Source of the DNA: Lachnospiraceae bacterium
Lineage (GTDB): Bacteria; Bacillota; Clostridia; Lachnospirales; Lachnospiraceae
Direction: 5' to 3'
DNA length: 9,424 bases
Assembly (NCBI GenBank): GCA_017380975.1
Contig: JAFOCX010000030.1
Coordinates: forward strand, 1-9,424
The notes beneath the pieces are model-generated. The model had not been told where the DNA came from. It saw only the letters and a program-made list of their open reading frames with translations, and did no database searches. Positions 1-6,438 of this stretch are shown piece after piece. The translations under genes were made by a program, and so were the position numbers. Each line of letters starts with the position of its first letter. The stretch's first letter is position 1.

Positions 1-1
1 G

Positions 2-376
2 ACATTAATGCCGATCGCCTATAAGTACTCTCTGTCAGAGATTCTTCCGGCATGTAAGGAGTACTTTGAAAAAACAGGCAGACGATTGACATTTGAATAC
101 AGCCTTGTTCAGGGAGTGAATGACAACCTGGATGAAGCAAAAAAACTGGCAGATCTGATCAAAGACATGCACGGTCATGTAAATCTGATTCCGGTCAATC
201 CGATTAAAGAACGTGATTACAAACAGTCTAATCGTGAAGCCATTGAGCATTTTAAAGGCTATCTGGAGAGAAAAGGTATCAACGTTACGGTTCGCCGAGA
301 GATGGGACGTGACATCGGAGGTGCCTGCGGACAGCTGAGAAAGAGTTATTTAAAAAAGGAGGAGGGAGAAGCATGA
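2..376 (+). CDS. rlmN: RlmN, dual-specificity 23S rRNA A2503 / tRNA A37 C2-methyltransferase (3' part only)
   Basis: This is the C-terminal 124 residues of a radical-SAM RNA methyltransferase; the reading frame is already open at the left edge, so the ATG at 8 is internal and not the gene start. Seen: the family segment LMPIAYKYS, then [23 protein letters not shown], and near the end GGACGQLR. The Cys of that last motif (codon 326-328) corresponds to the conserved C-terminal Cys that, in the E. coli enzyme, forms the transient protein-RNA methylene adduct, so the catalytic tail is intact. The CX3CX2C iron-sulfur motif lies upstream of the window. Family knowledge: RlmN makes 2-methyladenosine in the peptidyl-transferase centre of 23S rRNA and in some tRNAs. 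The stop codon overlaps the start of the next gene (ATGA), implying translational coupling. The usual family length of about 350 aa means roughly two thirds is missing because of the window edge, not because the gene is damaged. Confidence 0.95.
   Translation, partial: TLMPIAYKYSLSEILPACKEYFEKTGRRLTFEYSLVQGVNDNLDEAKKLADLIKDMHGHVNLIPVNPIKERDYKQSNREAIEHFKGYLERKGINVTVRREMGRDIGGACGQLRKSYLKKEEGEA
357..368 (+). promoter_or_regulatory. Ribosome binding site of prpC inside the rlmN 3' end
   Basis: AGGAGGAGGGAG lies a few bases before the ATG at 373. It is inside the last codons of rlmN (the KKEEGEA tail), so the rlmN C-terminus is partly shaped by the need to encode this strong site. It supports 373 as the prpC start. 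Confidence 0.8.
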
Positions 377-1113
377 TTTCACATGCACGTACAGATGTAG
401 GACGCGCCAGAAAAATGAATCAGGACAGTGTGTTTGCGTCTTCGGAACCAATCGGTGTTCTTCCGAATCTTTTTATCGTAGCAGACGGTATGGGAGGCCA
501 TAAAGCCGGAGATTTTGCTTCCCGTTATGCAGTAAAAGAACTGGTGCAGATGGCAGAATATTCCAAGATCAAAGACCCGGTTCTGTTTCTTCGTGTAGCT
601 ATTGAAGAAGTGAACAGTATGCTGTTTGATGAGGCGGCGAACAATCCGGATTTAGACGGAATGGGAACGACCCTTGTTGCAGCCGTGATCGTAGATAATA
701 CTCTATATGTTGCCAATGTAGGTGACAGCCGTCTCTATTTATTAAGAGACAATCTGGAGCAGATCACAAGAGACCATTCTTTAGTAGAAGAGATGGTTGC
801 ACTTGGCAAAATGGAGCGTGGCAGTGATGAGTATCGCAGCCAGAAAAATGTGATCACACGTGCAGTCGGTATTCTACCGACGGTTGACGTGGATATGTTT
901 GATATTCCGCTGCAGGAATGCGACTATATTTTAATGTGTTCCGATGGTCTGACCAATATGGTAAGTGATGAAGAAATATGTAAGATCCTTCAGACTACCG
1001 ATTTGTTGGAAGAGCAGACGGATAATCTGATCCGTAAAGCAAACGAAAACGGAGGACTGGATAACATCGCGGTTGTCTTAGTGGAGCCTCAGATAAGTGA
1101 GGTGATCGTATGA
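373..1113 (+). CDS. prpC: PP2C-family Ser/Thr protein phosphatase, partner of PrkC (PrpC/Stp)
   Basis: Cytosolic metal-dependent (PPM/PP2C) phosphatase of 246 aa, the usual size for the single-domain bacterial type (B. subtilis PrpC is about 254 aa). Motifs in order: D8 in [14 protein letters not shown] with D18; VADGMGGH (D38-G39, metal binding); GMGTTLVAA at 96-104; [12 protein letters not shown] (D118); ITRDHSLV at 131-138; NVITRAVG at 159-166; CSDGLTNMV (D191); and GLDNIAVV (D230-N231). All metal-coordinating aspartates expected for the family are present. Known role: it removes phosphates from the cognate PASTA kinase and its substrates, opposing the kinase encoded just downstream. The start at 373 overlaps the rlmN stop and has a strong SD. 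The stop overlaps the prkC start (ATGA at 1110-1113), so kinase and phosphatase are probably made in a coupled ratio. No signal peptide or membrane segment is seen. Confidence 0.96.
   Translation: MISHARTDVGRARKMNQDSVFASSEPIGVLPNLFIVADGMGGHKAGDFASRYAVKELVQMAEYSKIKDPVLFLRVAIEEVNSMLFDEAANNPDLDGMGTTLVAAVIVDNTLYVANVGDSRLYLLRDNLEQITRDHSLVEEMVALGKMERGSDEYRSQKNVITRAVGILPTVDVDMFDIPLQECDYILMCSDGLTNMVSDEEICKILQTTDLLEEQTDNLIRKANENGGLDNIAVVLVEPQISEVIV
1099..1107 (+). promoter_or_regulatory. Extended Shine-Dalgarno for prkC within prpC
   Basis: GAGGTGATC is an uninterrupted 9-nt match to the complement of the canonical 16S rRNA 3' end (5'-GGAUCACCUCC). It ends 2 nt before the ATG at 1110, while its GAGG core is 7 nt away. 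It encodes the last prpC residues (SEVIV). It favours 1110 over the later in-frame ATGs at 1113 and 1131. Confidence 0.7.
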
Positions 1114-3176
1114 TGTTAGGTACAGGAGTTATGCTTCAGGATCGTTATGAAATCCTTGAACAGATCGGTTCCGGCGGAATGTCAGAAGTATATAAGGCTA
1201 AGTGTCACAAACTCAACCGTCTGGTTGGAATCAAGGTGTTAAAGGCAGAATTTACTTCTGACGCCGGATTTGTAAGCAAATTTAAAATGGAAGCTCAGGC
1301 AGCGGCCGGTATGTCTCATCCGAATATCGTTAATATTTATGATGTTGTAGATGAGGGAGACCTTCACTGCATCGTAATGGAGCTTGTTGAGGGCATTACA
1401 TTAAAAAGTTATATTAACAAAAAAGGACATCTTGCGGTAAAAGAGTCCATAGGCATTGCAATCCAGGTTGCTCAGGGTATCGAGGCAGCCCATGATCAGC
1501 ACATCATCCATCGTGACATCAAGCCGCAGAATATGCTGATCTCGAAAGACGGCAAAGTAAAAGTTGCGGATTTTGGTATCGCAAGGGCGGTATCCTCCCA
1601 GACGATGAATTCTACCGTGGTAGGTTCTGTACATTACGTGTCTCCGGAACAGGCGAGAGGCGGGTTTGTAGATGCCAGAACGGATATCTATTCTCTTGGT
1701 ATCACTATGTTCGAGATGCTGACAGGAAAGGTTCCGTTTGAAGGAGAAAATACGGTAACGGTAGCTCTGGCTCACTTAGAAGAGCCGATCGTGCTTCCGA
1801 GCATGTTAAATCCGGAAATTCCTCCGGCCGTAGAGCAGATCATTTTAAAATGTACGGAAAAGAAGCCGGAAAACCGCTATGCGTCCATCAGCGATCTGAT
1901 CAGTGATCTTAGAAAGGCATTGATCAATCCGGAAGATATATCCATTGGTGCAGCTGCGGCTCCGGAATTAACTTCCGATACGATCATGATCAGCAAAAAA
2001 GAAATGGATATTATTACATCCAAACATAAAATAGTGGAAGAGGAAGAAGAGATTGATGATGAAGTGTCAGAAGACGAGTCTTCCACACATCTGGAAAAAC
2101 TTCTTACAACATTTGGCGTGATCGCAGCAATCGTAGTTGTAGCCGTGGTTGTAGTCGTATTTTCAAAACTTGGAGGATTGTTTAAGGATAATAATCCGTT
2201 GGGAACTGACAATCAGATCACAATTGAAGCAAATAATGGAGAAGAGCTCAGCCAGAAAGAAGTACTTATGCCGAATCTTGTGGGAGATACACAGGAAGAA
2301 GCAGAGAAGAAACTGGCGGGTCTGGATCTGAAGATGAAGGTGATTCTTGAAAACTCTGATGAAATCGCAAAAGGTACGATCATTTCACAGGAAAATGCTC
2401 CGGATTCTGTGATCCCGAGATATTCCAGTGTAATTGTGACGGTCAGCGGAGGTTCGGACAAAGTGGAGTTGGAAGGCCTCGGTTTAACTGAAATGACTCT
2501 CGATACAGCGGTTCGACTGATCGAAGGAAAAGGTTTGAAAGCAACTGTAGTGGAAGAGAATCATGAGACAGCTGTGATCGGTTCCATTTTACGTTATGAG
2601 CCTCTTGATAAGGCTTCCTTGGGAGATACCGTAACTCTATATGTCAGCAAGGGACCTGAAATCGAGAAGGTTGTTGTTCCGAAACTGGAGGGACAGTCGT
2701 CTGACTGGGCCGTGCAGTTATTGACTTCAGCAGGTCTTGTTGTTGGTTCTATCAAAGAAGAATATCATGATACAATTCCGGCAGGATGTGTAGTCAGCCA
2801 GTCAGTTGTTCCTGGTGGCGAGATCGAGATCGGAACAGTCGTAGATTATGTGATCAGTTTAGGTCCGGAACCGCCGAAGACTCAGTTTCTGGCGTCTCTG
2901 GAGGCTAGTTACCCGTTACGTATTTCTTATGGACCGGGTTCTCCGTCGACAGAGATTCAGATCGTTCTTCGCCTGAAGCAGACGGTTAACGGTGAGGTGA
3001 AATATACTCAGCTGACAGAGCCGAAGGCATATTCTAGCGATACGATGCTGGATATTCGTTTTACTAAGATTCGCGGAGCTGACGGAGTTTCTAACGGTGA
3101 AGTTGAGATCGTAGATATGACCAACAATATTGTACTGAATACTTATACTATAAACTTTTTTGAGATCGAAGTATAA
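1110..3176 (+). CDS. prkC: PASTA-domain Ser/Thr protein kinase (PrkC/Stk-type), membrane-bound
   Basis: Single-pass membrane kinase of 688 aa. Cytoplasmic kinase domain at about 13-270: glycine loop IGSGGMSEVY (19-28), catalytic Lys42 in VGIKVLK, HRDIKPQN (D136), DFG (154-156), a Ser/Thr-rich activation loop (S162, S163, T165, S168, T169) and GSVHYVSPE (172-180). An acidic juxtamembrane stretch EEEEIDDEVSEDESS (311-325) precedes a valine-rich transmembrane helix at about 335-352. Outside follow three PASTA repeats (about 385-449, 452-516, 521-586) and a C-terminal beta-rich domain of about 100 residues (589-688), matching the layout of B. subtilis PrkC with its Ig-like tail. PASTA repeats in this family bind peptidoglycan fragments or lipid II, and the kinase controls cell-wall, translation and dormancy functions. 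The next gene, rsgA, encodes a homologue of B. subtilis CpgA, a reported PrkC substrate. Odd: the usual VAxK alanine is Gly40. The start at 1110 is chosen for its SD and the ATGA overlap; Met2 and Met8 are alternatives. Confidence 0.96.
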   Translation: MMLGTGVMLQDRYEILEQIGSGGMSEVYKAKCHKLNRLVGIKVLKAEFTSDAGFVSKFKMEAQAAAGMSHPNIVNIYDVVDEGDLHCIVMELVEGITLKSYINKKGHLAVKESIGIAIQVAQGIEAAHDQHIIHRDIKPQNMLISKDGKVKVADFGIARAVSSQTMNSTVVGSVHYVSPEQARGGFVDARTDIYSLGITMFEMLTGKVPFEGENTVTVALAHLEEPIVLPSMLNPEIPPAVEQIILKCTEKKPENRYASISDLISDLRKALINPEDISIGAAAAPELTSDTIMISKKEMDIITSKHKIVEEEEEIDDEVSEDESSTHLEKLLTTFGVIAAIVVVAVVVVVFSKLGGLFKDNNPLGTDNQITIEANNGEELSQKEVLMPNLVGDTQEEAEKKLAGLDLKMKVILENSDEIAKGTIISQENAPDSVIPRYSSVIVTVSGGSDKVELEGLGLTEMTLDTAVRLIEGKGLKATVVEENHETAVIGSILRYEPLDKASLGDTVTLYVSKGPEIEKVVVPKLEGQSSDWAVQLLTSAGLVVGSIKEEYHDTIPAGCVVSQSVVPGGEIEIGTVVDYVISLGPEPPKTQFLASLEASYPLRISYGPGSPSTEIQIVLRLKQTVNGEVKYTQLTEPKAYSSDTMLDIRFTKIRGADGVSNGEVEIVDMTNNIVLNTYTINFFEIEV

Positions 3177-3179
3177 ACT

Positions 3180-4058
3180 ATGACTGGAAAGATAATGAAA
3201 GGAATTGCCGGATTTTACTATGTACATGACGGCATTTCCGGTGTTTATGAATGTAAGGCAAAAGGAATCTTCCGTAACAAAAAGATCAAACCGTTAGTCG
3301 GAGACGATGTGGAGTTTACGATTCTGGATGAAGAGGAAAAAACAGGAAACATCGTGGACATTCTGGATCGAGAAAATGAGCTGATCCGTCCGGCTGTGGC
3401 AAATATCGATCAGGCGATGGTCGTGTTTGCAGCGACTGCCCCGGAACCGAATCTGAACCTTTTGGATCGTTTCCTCGTGACGATGGAATCGCAGGACGTT
3501 CCGGTCGTGATCTGCTTTAACAAAAAAGATCTGGTTACAGAAGAAGAGGCAAAAAGACTGACTTCCATTTATGAGGCAGCAGGATATGAGGTGCATTTGA
3601 CCAATGCAAAAAGTGGAGAAGGTATCGAACAGATCCGAAGCCTTTTAAGAGGAAAGACAACGGTTCTTGCAGGTCCGTCCGGTGTAGGCAAATCTACAAT
3701 TACCAATGAGATCCAGCCGGAGGCTGAGATGGAGACCGGTACGATCAGTGAAAAAATCAAACGAGGCAAACATACAACCCGTCATTCAGAATTATTCTTC
3801 GTGGAAACTGATACCTTTGTCATGGACACACCCGGGTTCAGCTCCATGTTTGTTGACAATATGAAGCCGGAGGAGCTTCAGCAGTTCTTCCCGGAATTTG
3901 AGGAGTTTATACCGGATTGTCGTTTCCTTGGCTGTGTTCATGTGGGAGAAAGAGAATGCGGCGTGAAAGATGCGGTTAAAGAAGGCACGCTCTCCAAGGA
4001 CCGTTATGAAAATTATCGTTTGATCTATGAAGAATTAAAAAACAAAAGGAGATATTAG
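3180..4058 (+). CDS. rsgA: RsgA/CpgA, ribosome small-subunit-dependent GTPase A
   Basis: Circularly permuted GTPase of 292 aa (normal length) acting in late 30S subunit maturation. An N-terminal OB-fold region (about 1-70) starts MTGKIMKGIAGFYYV, like the start of Bacillus homologues, which supports 3180. G motifs appear in the permuted order: G4 NKKD (114-117), G5 TNAKSGEG (141-148), G1 GPSGVGKST (165-173), G2 within GKHTTRHS (197-203) and G3 DTPG (216-219). A C-terminal zinc-binding site has C247, C252, H254 and C260 (C-x4-C-x-H-x5-C). All catalytic and zinc motifs are intact. No convincing SD precedes the ATG, which lies 3 nt after the prkC stop, so translation probably depends on ribosomes finishing prkC. 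Family knowledge: B. subtilis CpgA is phosphorylated by PrkC and also removes the toxic metabolite 4-phosphoerythronate, which gives sense to its place between prkC and the pentose-phosphate gene rpe. Whether this protein shares those properties is inference. Confidence 0.96.
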   Translation: MTGKIMKGIAGFYYVHDGISGVYECKAKGIFRNKKIKPLVGDDVEFTILDEEEKTGNIVDILDRENELIRPAVANIDQAMVVFAATAPEPNLNLLDRFLVTMESQDVPVVICFNKKDLVTEEEAKRLTSIYEAAGYEVHLTNAKSGEGIEQIRSLLRGKTTVLAGPSGVGKSTITNEIQPEAEMETGTISEKIKRGKHTTRHSELFFVETDTFVMDTPGFSSMFVDNMKPEELQQFFPEFEEFIPDCRFLGCVHVGERECGVKDAVKEGTLSKDRYENYRLIYEELKNKRRY

Positions 4059-4059
4059 T

Positions 4060-4719
4060 ATGTACATCTTAGCACCATCCGTTTTAGCAGCAGATTTCTC
4101 TAAATTAGGAGAAGAAGTAAAGACAGTAGCAGATGCAGGCGCAAAGTATATTCATCTTGATGTGATGGACGGCGCATTCGTTCCGAGCATTTCTTTTGGT
4201 ATGCCGGTAATTGAAAAATTACGTGGCTGCACCGATGCGATCTTTGATGTGCATATGATGGTAGAGGAGCCGGGACGCTATATTCAGGATATGAAAAAAG
4301 TTGGCGCAGATCTGATCTGTGTTCATCAGGAAGCATGTGTACATTTAGACCGTACGATCAACCAGATCAAAGAGGCCGGTTGTAAGGCAGCAGTTGCTTT
4401 GAATCCGGCAACTCCGGTTGAGACACTTTCCTGCATTTTAGATCAGGTTGATATGTTCCTGATCATGTCTGTAAATCCGGGCTTCGGCGGACAGAAATTC
4501 ATCCCGTATGCGGTAGAAAAGATCAAAAAGCTCCGTAAGATGTTAGATGATGCAGGTCTGAAAACAGATATCCAGGTAGACGGCGGTGTTACAACAGAAA
4601 ACGTACGTATGCTGATCGAGGCAGGCGCTAACGTATTCGTTGCAGGTTCTGCAGTATTTAAAAATGATGCAGCAGCCAACACAAAAGCATTCCTTGAAAT
4701 TTTCAAAGAGTACGAATAA
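4060..4719 (+). CDS. rpe: Ribulose-phosphate 3-epimerase
   Basis: Cytosolic TIM-barrel enzyme of 219 aa (normal length) interconverting D-ribulose 5-phosphate and D-xylulose 5-phosphate in the non-oxidative pentose phosphate pathway. Seen: APSVLAADF (5-13), HLDVMDGAFVP (32-42), FDVHMMVEEP (62-71), ALNPATP (113-119), SVNPGFGGQKF (137-147), QVDGGV (172-177) and the phosphate-binding VAGSAVF (194-200). The metal ligands expected for the family are present: H32, D34, H65 and D174, the two aspartates also being the acid/base pair. An AAGGAG SD at 4046-4051 lies 8 nt before the ATG, and only 1 nt separates the rsgA stop from this start. Codon choice looks more uniform than in rsgA or thiN, suggesting higher expression (judged by eye). 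The 28 nt after the stop contain the 5' arm of the hairpin at the thiN start. Confidence 0.97.
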   Translation: MYILAPSVLAADFSKLGEEVKTVADAGAKYIHLDVMDGAFVPSISFGMPVIEKLRGCTDAIFDVHMMVEEPGRYIQDMKKVGADLICVHQEACVHLDRTINQIKEAGCKAAVALNPATPVETLSCILDQVDMFLIMSVNPGFGGQKFIPYAVEKIKKLRKMLDDAGLKTDIQVDGGVTTENVRMLIEAGANVFVAGSAVFKNDAAANTKAFLEIFKEYE

Positions 4720-4724
4720 ATAAT

Positions 4725-4790
4725 AAAGGTCCAGGGGGCGAACAAGAATGAAAACATGTTTATTGATTTCCGGCGGTCCTCTGGACCTTT
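4725..4790 (+). promoter_or_regulatory. Inverted repeat burying the thiN Shine-Dalgarno and enclosing its start codon
   Basis: The segment 4725-4739 (AAAGGTCCAGGGGGC) is complementary to 4776-4790 (GGTCCTCTGGACCTT): 13 Watson-Crick pairs plus two G-U pairs with no bulge, the outer ten pairs being perfect. The 36-nt loop (4740-4775) holds the thiN ATG at 4748, and the 5' arm contains the only SD-like sequence, AGGGGG at 4733-4738. If formed in mRNA it would hide the SD. The 3' arm is thiN codons 10-15 (GPLDL region). No T-run follows, so it is not a terminator. A role in translational control or rpe-thiN coupling is inference; chance complementarity to a conserved coding segment is possible. 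Confidence 0.5.
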
Positions 4791-5416
4791 CGTTTGCAAA
4801 AGAGTTTTTAAAAGATCGGAAATACGATTTTGTAGTGGCGGCAGATGCAGGTTTCTCTGTCTGTCTGGATCTGGGGATTCAGCCGGATCTTTTAGTGGGA
4901 GATTTTGATACATTTGGAAGAGAAAAGATTCAGACGTATCTGTCAGATCCGCAATATCAGATCGAGATGCATAAGCCTGAAAAAGATGAGACAGATACAG
5001 AATTGGCATTTCGCAGAATTCGCGAAGCCGGTTTTGATGAGGTTGATGTTTTGGGAGCACTTGGCGGCCGGCTGGATCATGAAATATCAAATATTCATCT
5101 GCTCGTCCACGAGAGAAGAAGAGGTCTTCAGGCAAACTGTTACGATGCAAAGAATCGGATCTATATTCTTGATTCTGAGCAGAAAAACGAGTATAATTTT
5201 TCCAGAAGCAGACAATATGGTACTTACGTATCCTTTCTTCCGATCACGGAGCAAGTAAAAGGGATCACATTGACCGGATTCAAATATCCGTTACAGGATA
5301 AAGATATTTCGATCCTGAACAATCCGAGTCTCTGCGTCAGCAATGAGATCCTGGATGAAACAGCGGCGATCTCTCTGACAGAAGGAATCTTAATGTGCAT
5401 AGAATCGAAAGATTGA
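4748..5416 (+). CDS. thiN: Thiamine pyrophosphokinase
   Basis: Cytosolic kinase of 222 aa that transfers pyrophosphate from ATP to thiamine, giving thiamine diphosphate, the cofactor of transketolase and other enzymes. Seen: N-terminal CLLISGGPLD, AADAG (31-35), PDLLVGDFDT (46-55), KPEKDETDTELA (77-88) and GALGGRLDH (103-111) followed by NIHLL. These acidic clusters form the metal- and nucleotide-binding catalytic domain of the family. Residues from about 130 form the less conserved C-terminal thiamine-binding beta domain, with FLPITEQVKGITLTGFKYPL visible. The start at 4748 has an imperfect SD (AGGGGG, 9 nt spacing) contained in a strong inverted repeat. The gene follows rpe by 28 nt, as in Bacillus (rpe-thiN). 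No TPP-riboswitch-like sequence fits in the 28-nt gap, so regulation is probably through the operon or the start hairpin. Confidence 0.95.
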   Translation: MKTCLLISGGPLDLSFAKEFLKDRKYDFVVAADAGFSVCLDLGIQPDLLVGDFDTFGREKIQTYLSDPQYQIEMHKPEKDETDTELAFRRIREAGFDEVDVLGALGGRLDHEISNIHLLVHERRRGLQANCYDAKNRIYILDSEQKNEYNFSRSRQYGTYVSFLPITEQVKGITLTGFKYPLQDKDISILNNPSLCVSNEILDETAAISLTEGILMCIESKD

Positions 5417-5444
5417 TCTGTTTGCAGAAATGAACAAAATGCTC

Positions 5445-5450
5445 AAAGGA
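5445..5450 (+). promoter_or_regulatory. Shine-Dalgarno deciding the pyridoxamine kinase start
   Basis: AAAGGA lies 9 nt before the ATG at 5460. The earlier in-frame ATGs at 5430 and 5439 have no comparable site (the bases before 5430 are gattgatctgtttgcagaa), so the longer version with ten extra residues is less likely. Confidence 0.65.
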
Positions 5451-5459
5451 ATTAGATTT

Positions 5460-6299
5460 ATGGAACAGTACAGACAGAAAAAGATAGCAGTAATTAATGA
5501 TTTATCCGGTTATGGACGCTGTTCACTGACAGTGGCACATCCGATTTTATCGGTTATGGGAATCCAGAGCTGTCCGGTGCCAACCGCGATCCTCTCCAAC
5601 CATACAGAGTTTCCGGTATATTTTTTCGATGATTACACGGATAAAATGCGAGCATATATTGGTAAATGGATCGAACTCGGCCTGGATTTCGATGCGATCT
5701 CTACCGGATTCTTAGGTTCTGCGGAGCAGATTGAAATTGTTCTTGAGTTTGTAGAGCATTTCCGCGAGGAAGATACACTGATCATTGTGGATCCGGTCAT
5801 GGGTGACCACGGAAAAATCTATGCGACTTATACCGAAGAGATGTGCGAAGAAATGAAACAGCTGGTGAGCTATGCAGATGTTGTCACACCGAATGTAACG
5901 GAGGCATGTATTTTAACCGGAACTCCATACAAAGACAAAGGATGGACACGAAAAGAACTGCTTAATATGGCGACCATGCTGCAGATCATGGGTGCGAAAT
6001 CTGTTGTTATCACAGGTGTGCGGGAAGGCAATTTTTATACCAATGTTGTTCTGGAGCACGGAAAACACGAGGCTGAATTCGTGAAAGTCAAGAGTGCAGG
6101 AAACCAGAGACCGGGAACCGGAGATGTGTTCTCCTCTGTACTTGCAGGTTCTGTATTAAATGGATACAGTCTCCGTGCTGCAACGGAAAAGGCTGCCAGA
6201 TTTGTGAGAGATTGTATTACAAAGTCCGATGAATTAAATATTCCCCACAGCAACGGAGTCTGCTTTGAGGAGATTATCGGTAAACTTGTGAAAAGATAG
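5460..6299 (+). CDS. Pyridoxamine/pyridoxal kinase (PdxK/PdxY-like, ribokinase superfamily)
   Basis: Predicted cytosolic kinase of 279 aa phosphorylating B6 vitamers (pyridoxal, pyridoxamine, pyridoxine) to the 5'-phosphates, a salvage route to PLP. Seen: VINDLSGYGRCSLTVAHPI at the N-terminus, which carries the substrate-site SGYG region; PVPTAILSNHTEFP (39-52), matching the SNHT motif of PdxK/PdxY enzymes; IIVDPVMGDHGKIY (108-121); VVTPNVTEACILTG (141-154); VVITG (182-186); and the superfamily signature NQRPGTGDVF (215-224) with the catalytic base D222. The DPVMGD motif also fits the HMP kinase (ThiD) relatives, but the N-terminal and SNHT segments favour a pyridoxal-type kinase. The gene starts 43 nt after thiN with no visible terminator between, so it is probably cotranscribed. 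A product is clear at family level; the preferred vitamer is not determinable here, so I give no symbol. Confidence 0.85.
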   Translation: MEQYRQKKIAVINDLSGYGRCSLTVAHPILSVMGIQSCPVPTAILSNHTEFPVYFFDDYTDKMRAYIGKWIELGLDFDAISTGFLGSAEQIEIVLEFVEHFREEDTLIIVDPVMGDHGKIYATYTEEMCEEMKQLVSYADVVTPNVTEACILTGTPYKDKGWTRKELLNMATMLQIMGAKSVVITGVREGNFYTNVVLEHGKHEAEFVKVKSAGNQRPGTGDVFSSVLAGSVLNGYSLRAATEKAARFVRDCITKSDELNIPHSNGVCFEEIIGKLVKR

Positions 6300-6310
6300 G
6301 GAAATTCCCC

Positions 6311-6339
6311 TTTTCATTCGAAAAGAAATGTGCTATATT
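6311..6339 (+). promoter_or_regulatory. Probable sigma-A promoter of serS with extended -10
   Basis: -35 TTTTCA (6311-6316, four of six consensus bases), a 17-nt spacer, and -10 TATATT (6334-6339) preceded by TG one base before it (6331-6332), which is the extended -10 form TGnTATATT. Transcription would start near 6346 and give a leader of about 100 nt. Pattern match only. Confidence 0.55.
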
Positions 6340-6431
6340 CTAAGGTAAGTGTTCTGTTAGCATGTGAAAGTATGGCATGTATAGCAGATGAAAGATAGAA
6401 AAGAACCTGTGCGTTTCTGCATGGGACTAAT

Positions 6432-6438
6432 AAAGGAG
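6432..6438 (+). promoter_or_regulatory. Shine-Dalgarno deciding the serS start
   Basis: AAAGGAG lies 9 nt before the ATG at 6448. The in-frame ATGs at 6388 and 6421 have no SD and would add residues unlike any SerRS N-terminus, whereas MLDLRFVREN is the normal family start. Confidence 0.85.

Noticed and set aside
1401..1775. 124-codon minus-strand frame opposite the kinase domain
   Set aside because: It is antisense to the most conserved part of prkC, and its Tyr/Arg/His-rich composition is typical of an antisense shadow.
2128..2160. Repeated GTN codons resembling a short tandem repeat
   Set aside because: They encode the valine-rich membrane helix of PrkC; the repetition follows from amino-acid composition.
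4720..4747. TPP riboswitch upstream of thiN
   Set aside because: The gap is 28 nt, far too short, and has no conserved thi-box sequence.
4443..5150. Long open frame on the minus strand (235 codons) across the rpe-thiN junction
   Set aside because: It lies antisense to two clear enzymes, has no SD, and its translation shows no recognisable domain; it is a shadow of biased codon use on the other strand.
4905..5258. 117-codon frame on the + strand inside thiN
   Set aside because: It is fully contained in thiN in another frame, with low-complexity Arg/Ile-rich content and no supporting motif.
5430..5459. 10-codon N-terminal extension of the pyridoxamine kinase
   Set aside because: There is no SD at 5430 or 5439; AAAGGA is well placed for 5460.
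6299..6315. Possible terminator after the pyridoxamine kinase (GGGA-aat-TCCC then C and four T)
   Set aside because: The stem is only 4 bp with a 3-nt loop and the T-run is short and broken; it also overlaps the serS -35. Readthrough into serS cannot be excluded.
6310..6325. CTTTTC/GAAAAG hairpin upstream of serS
   Set aside because: It is AT-rich, 6 bp, without a T-run; it is not a terminator and is likely chance in promoter DNA.
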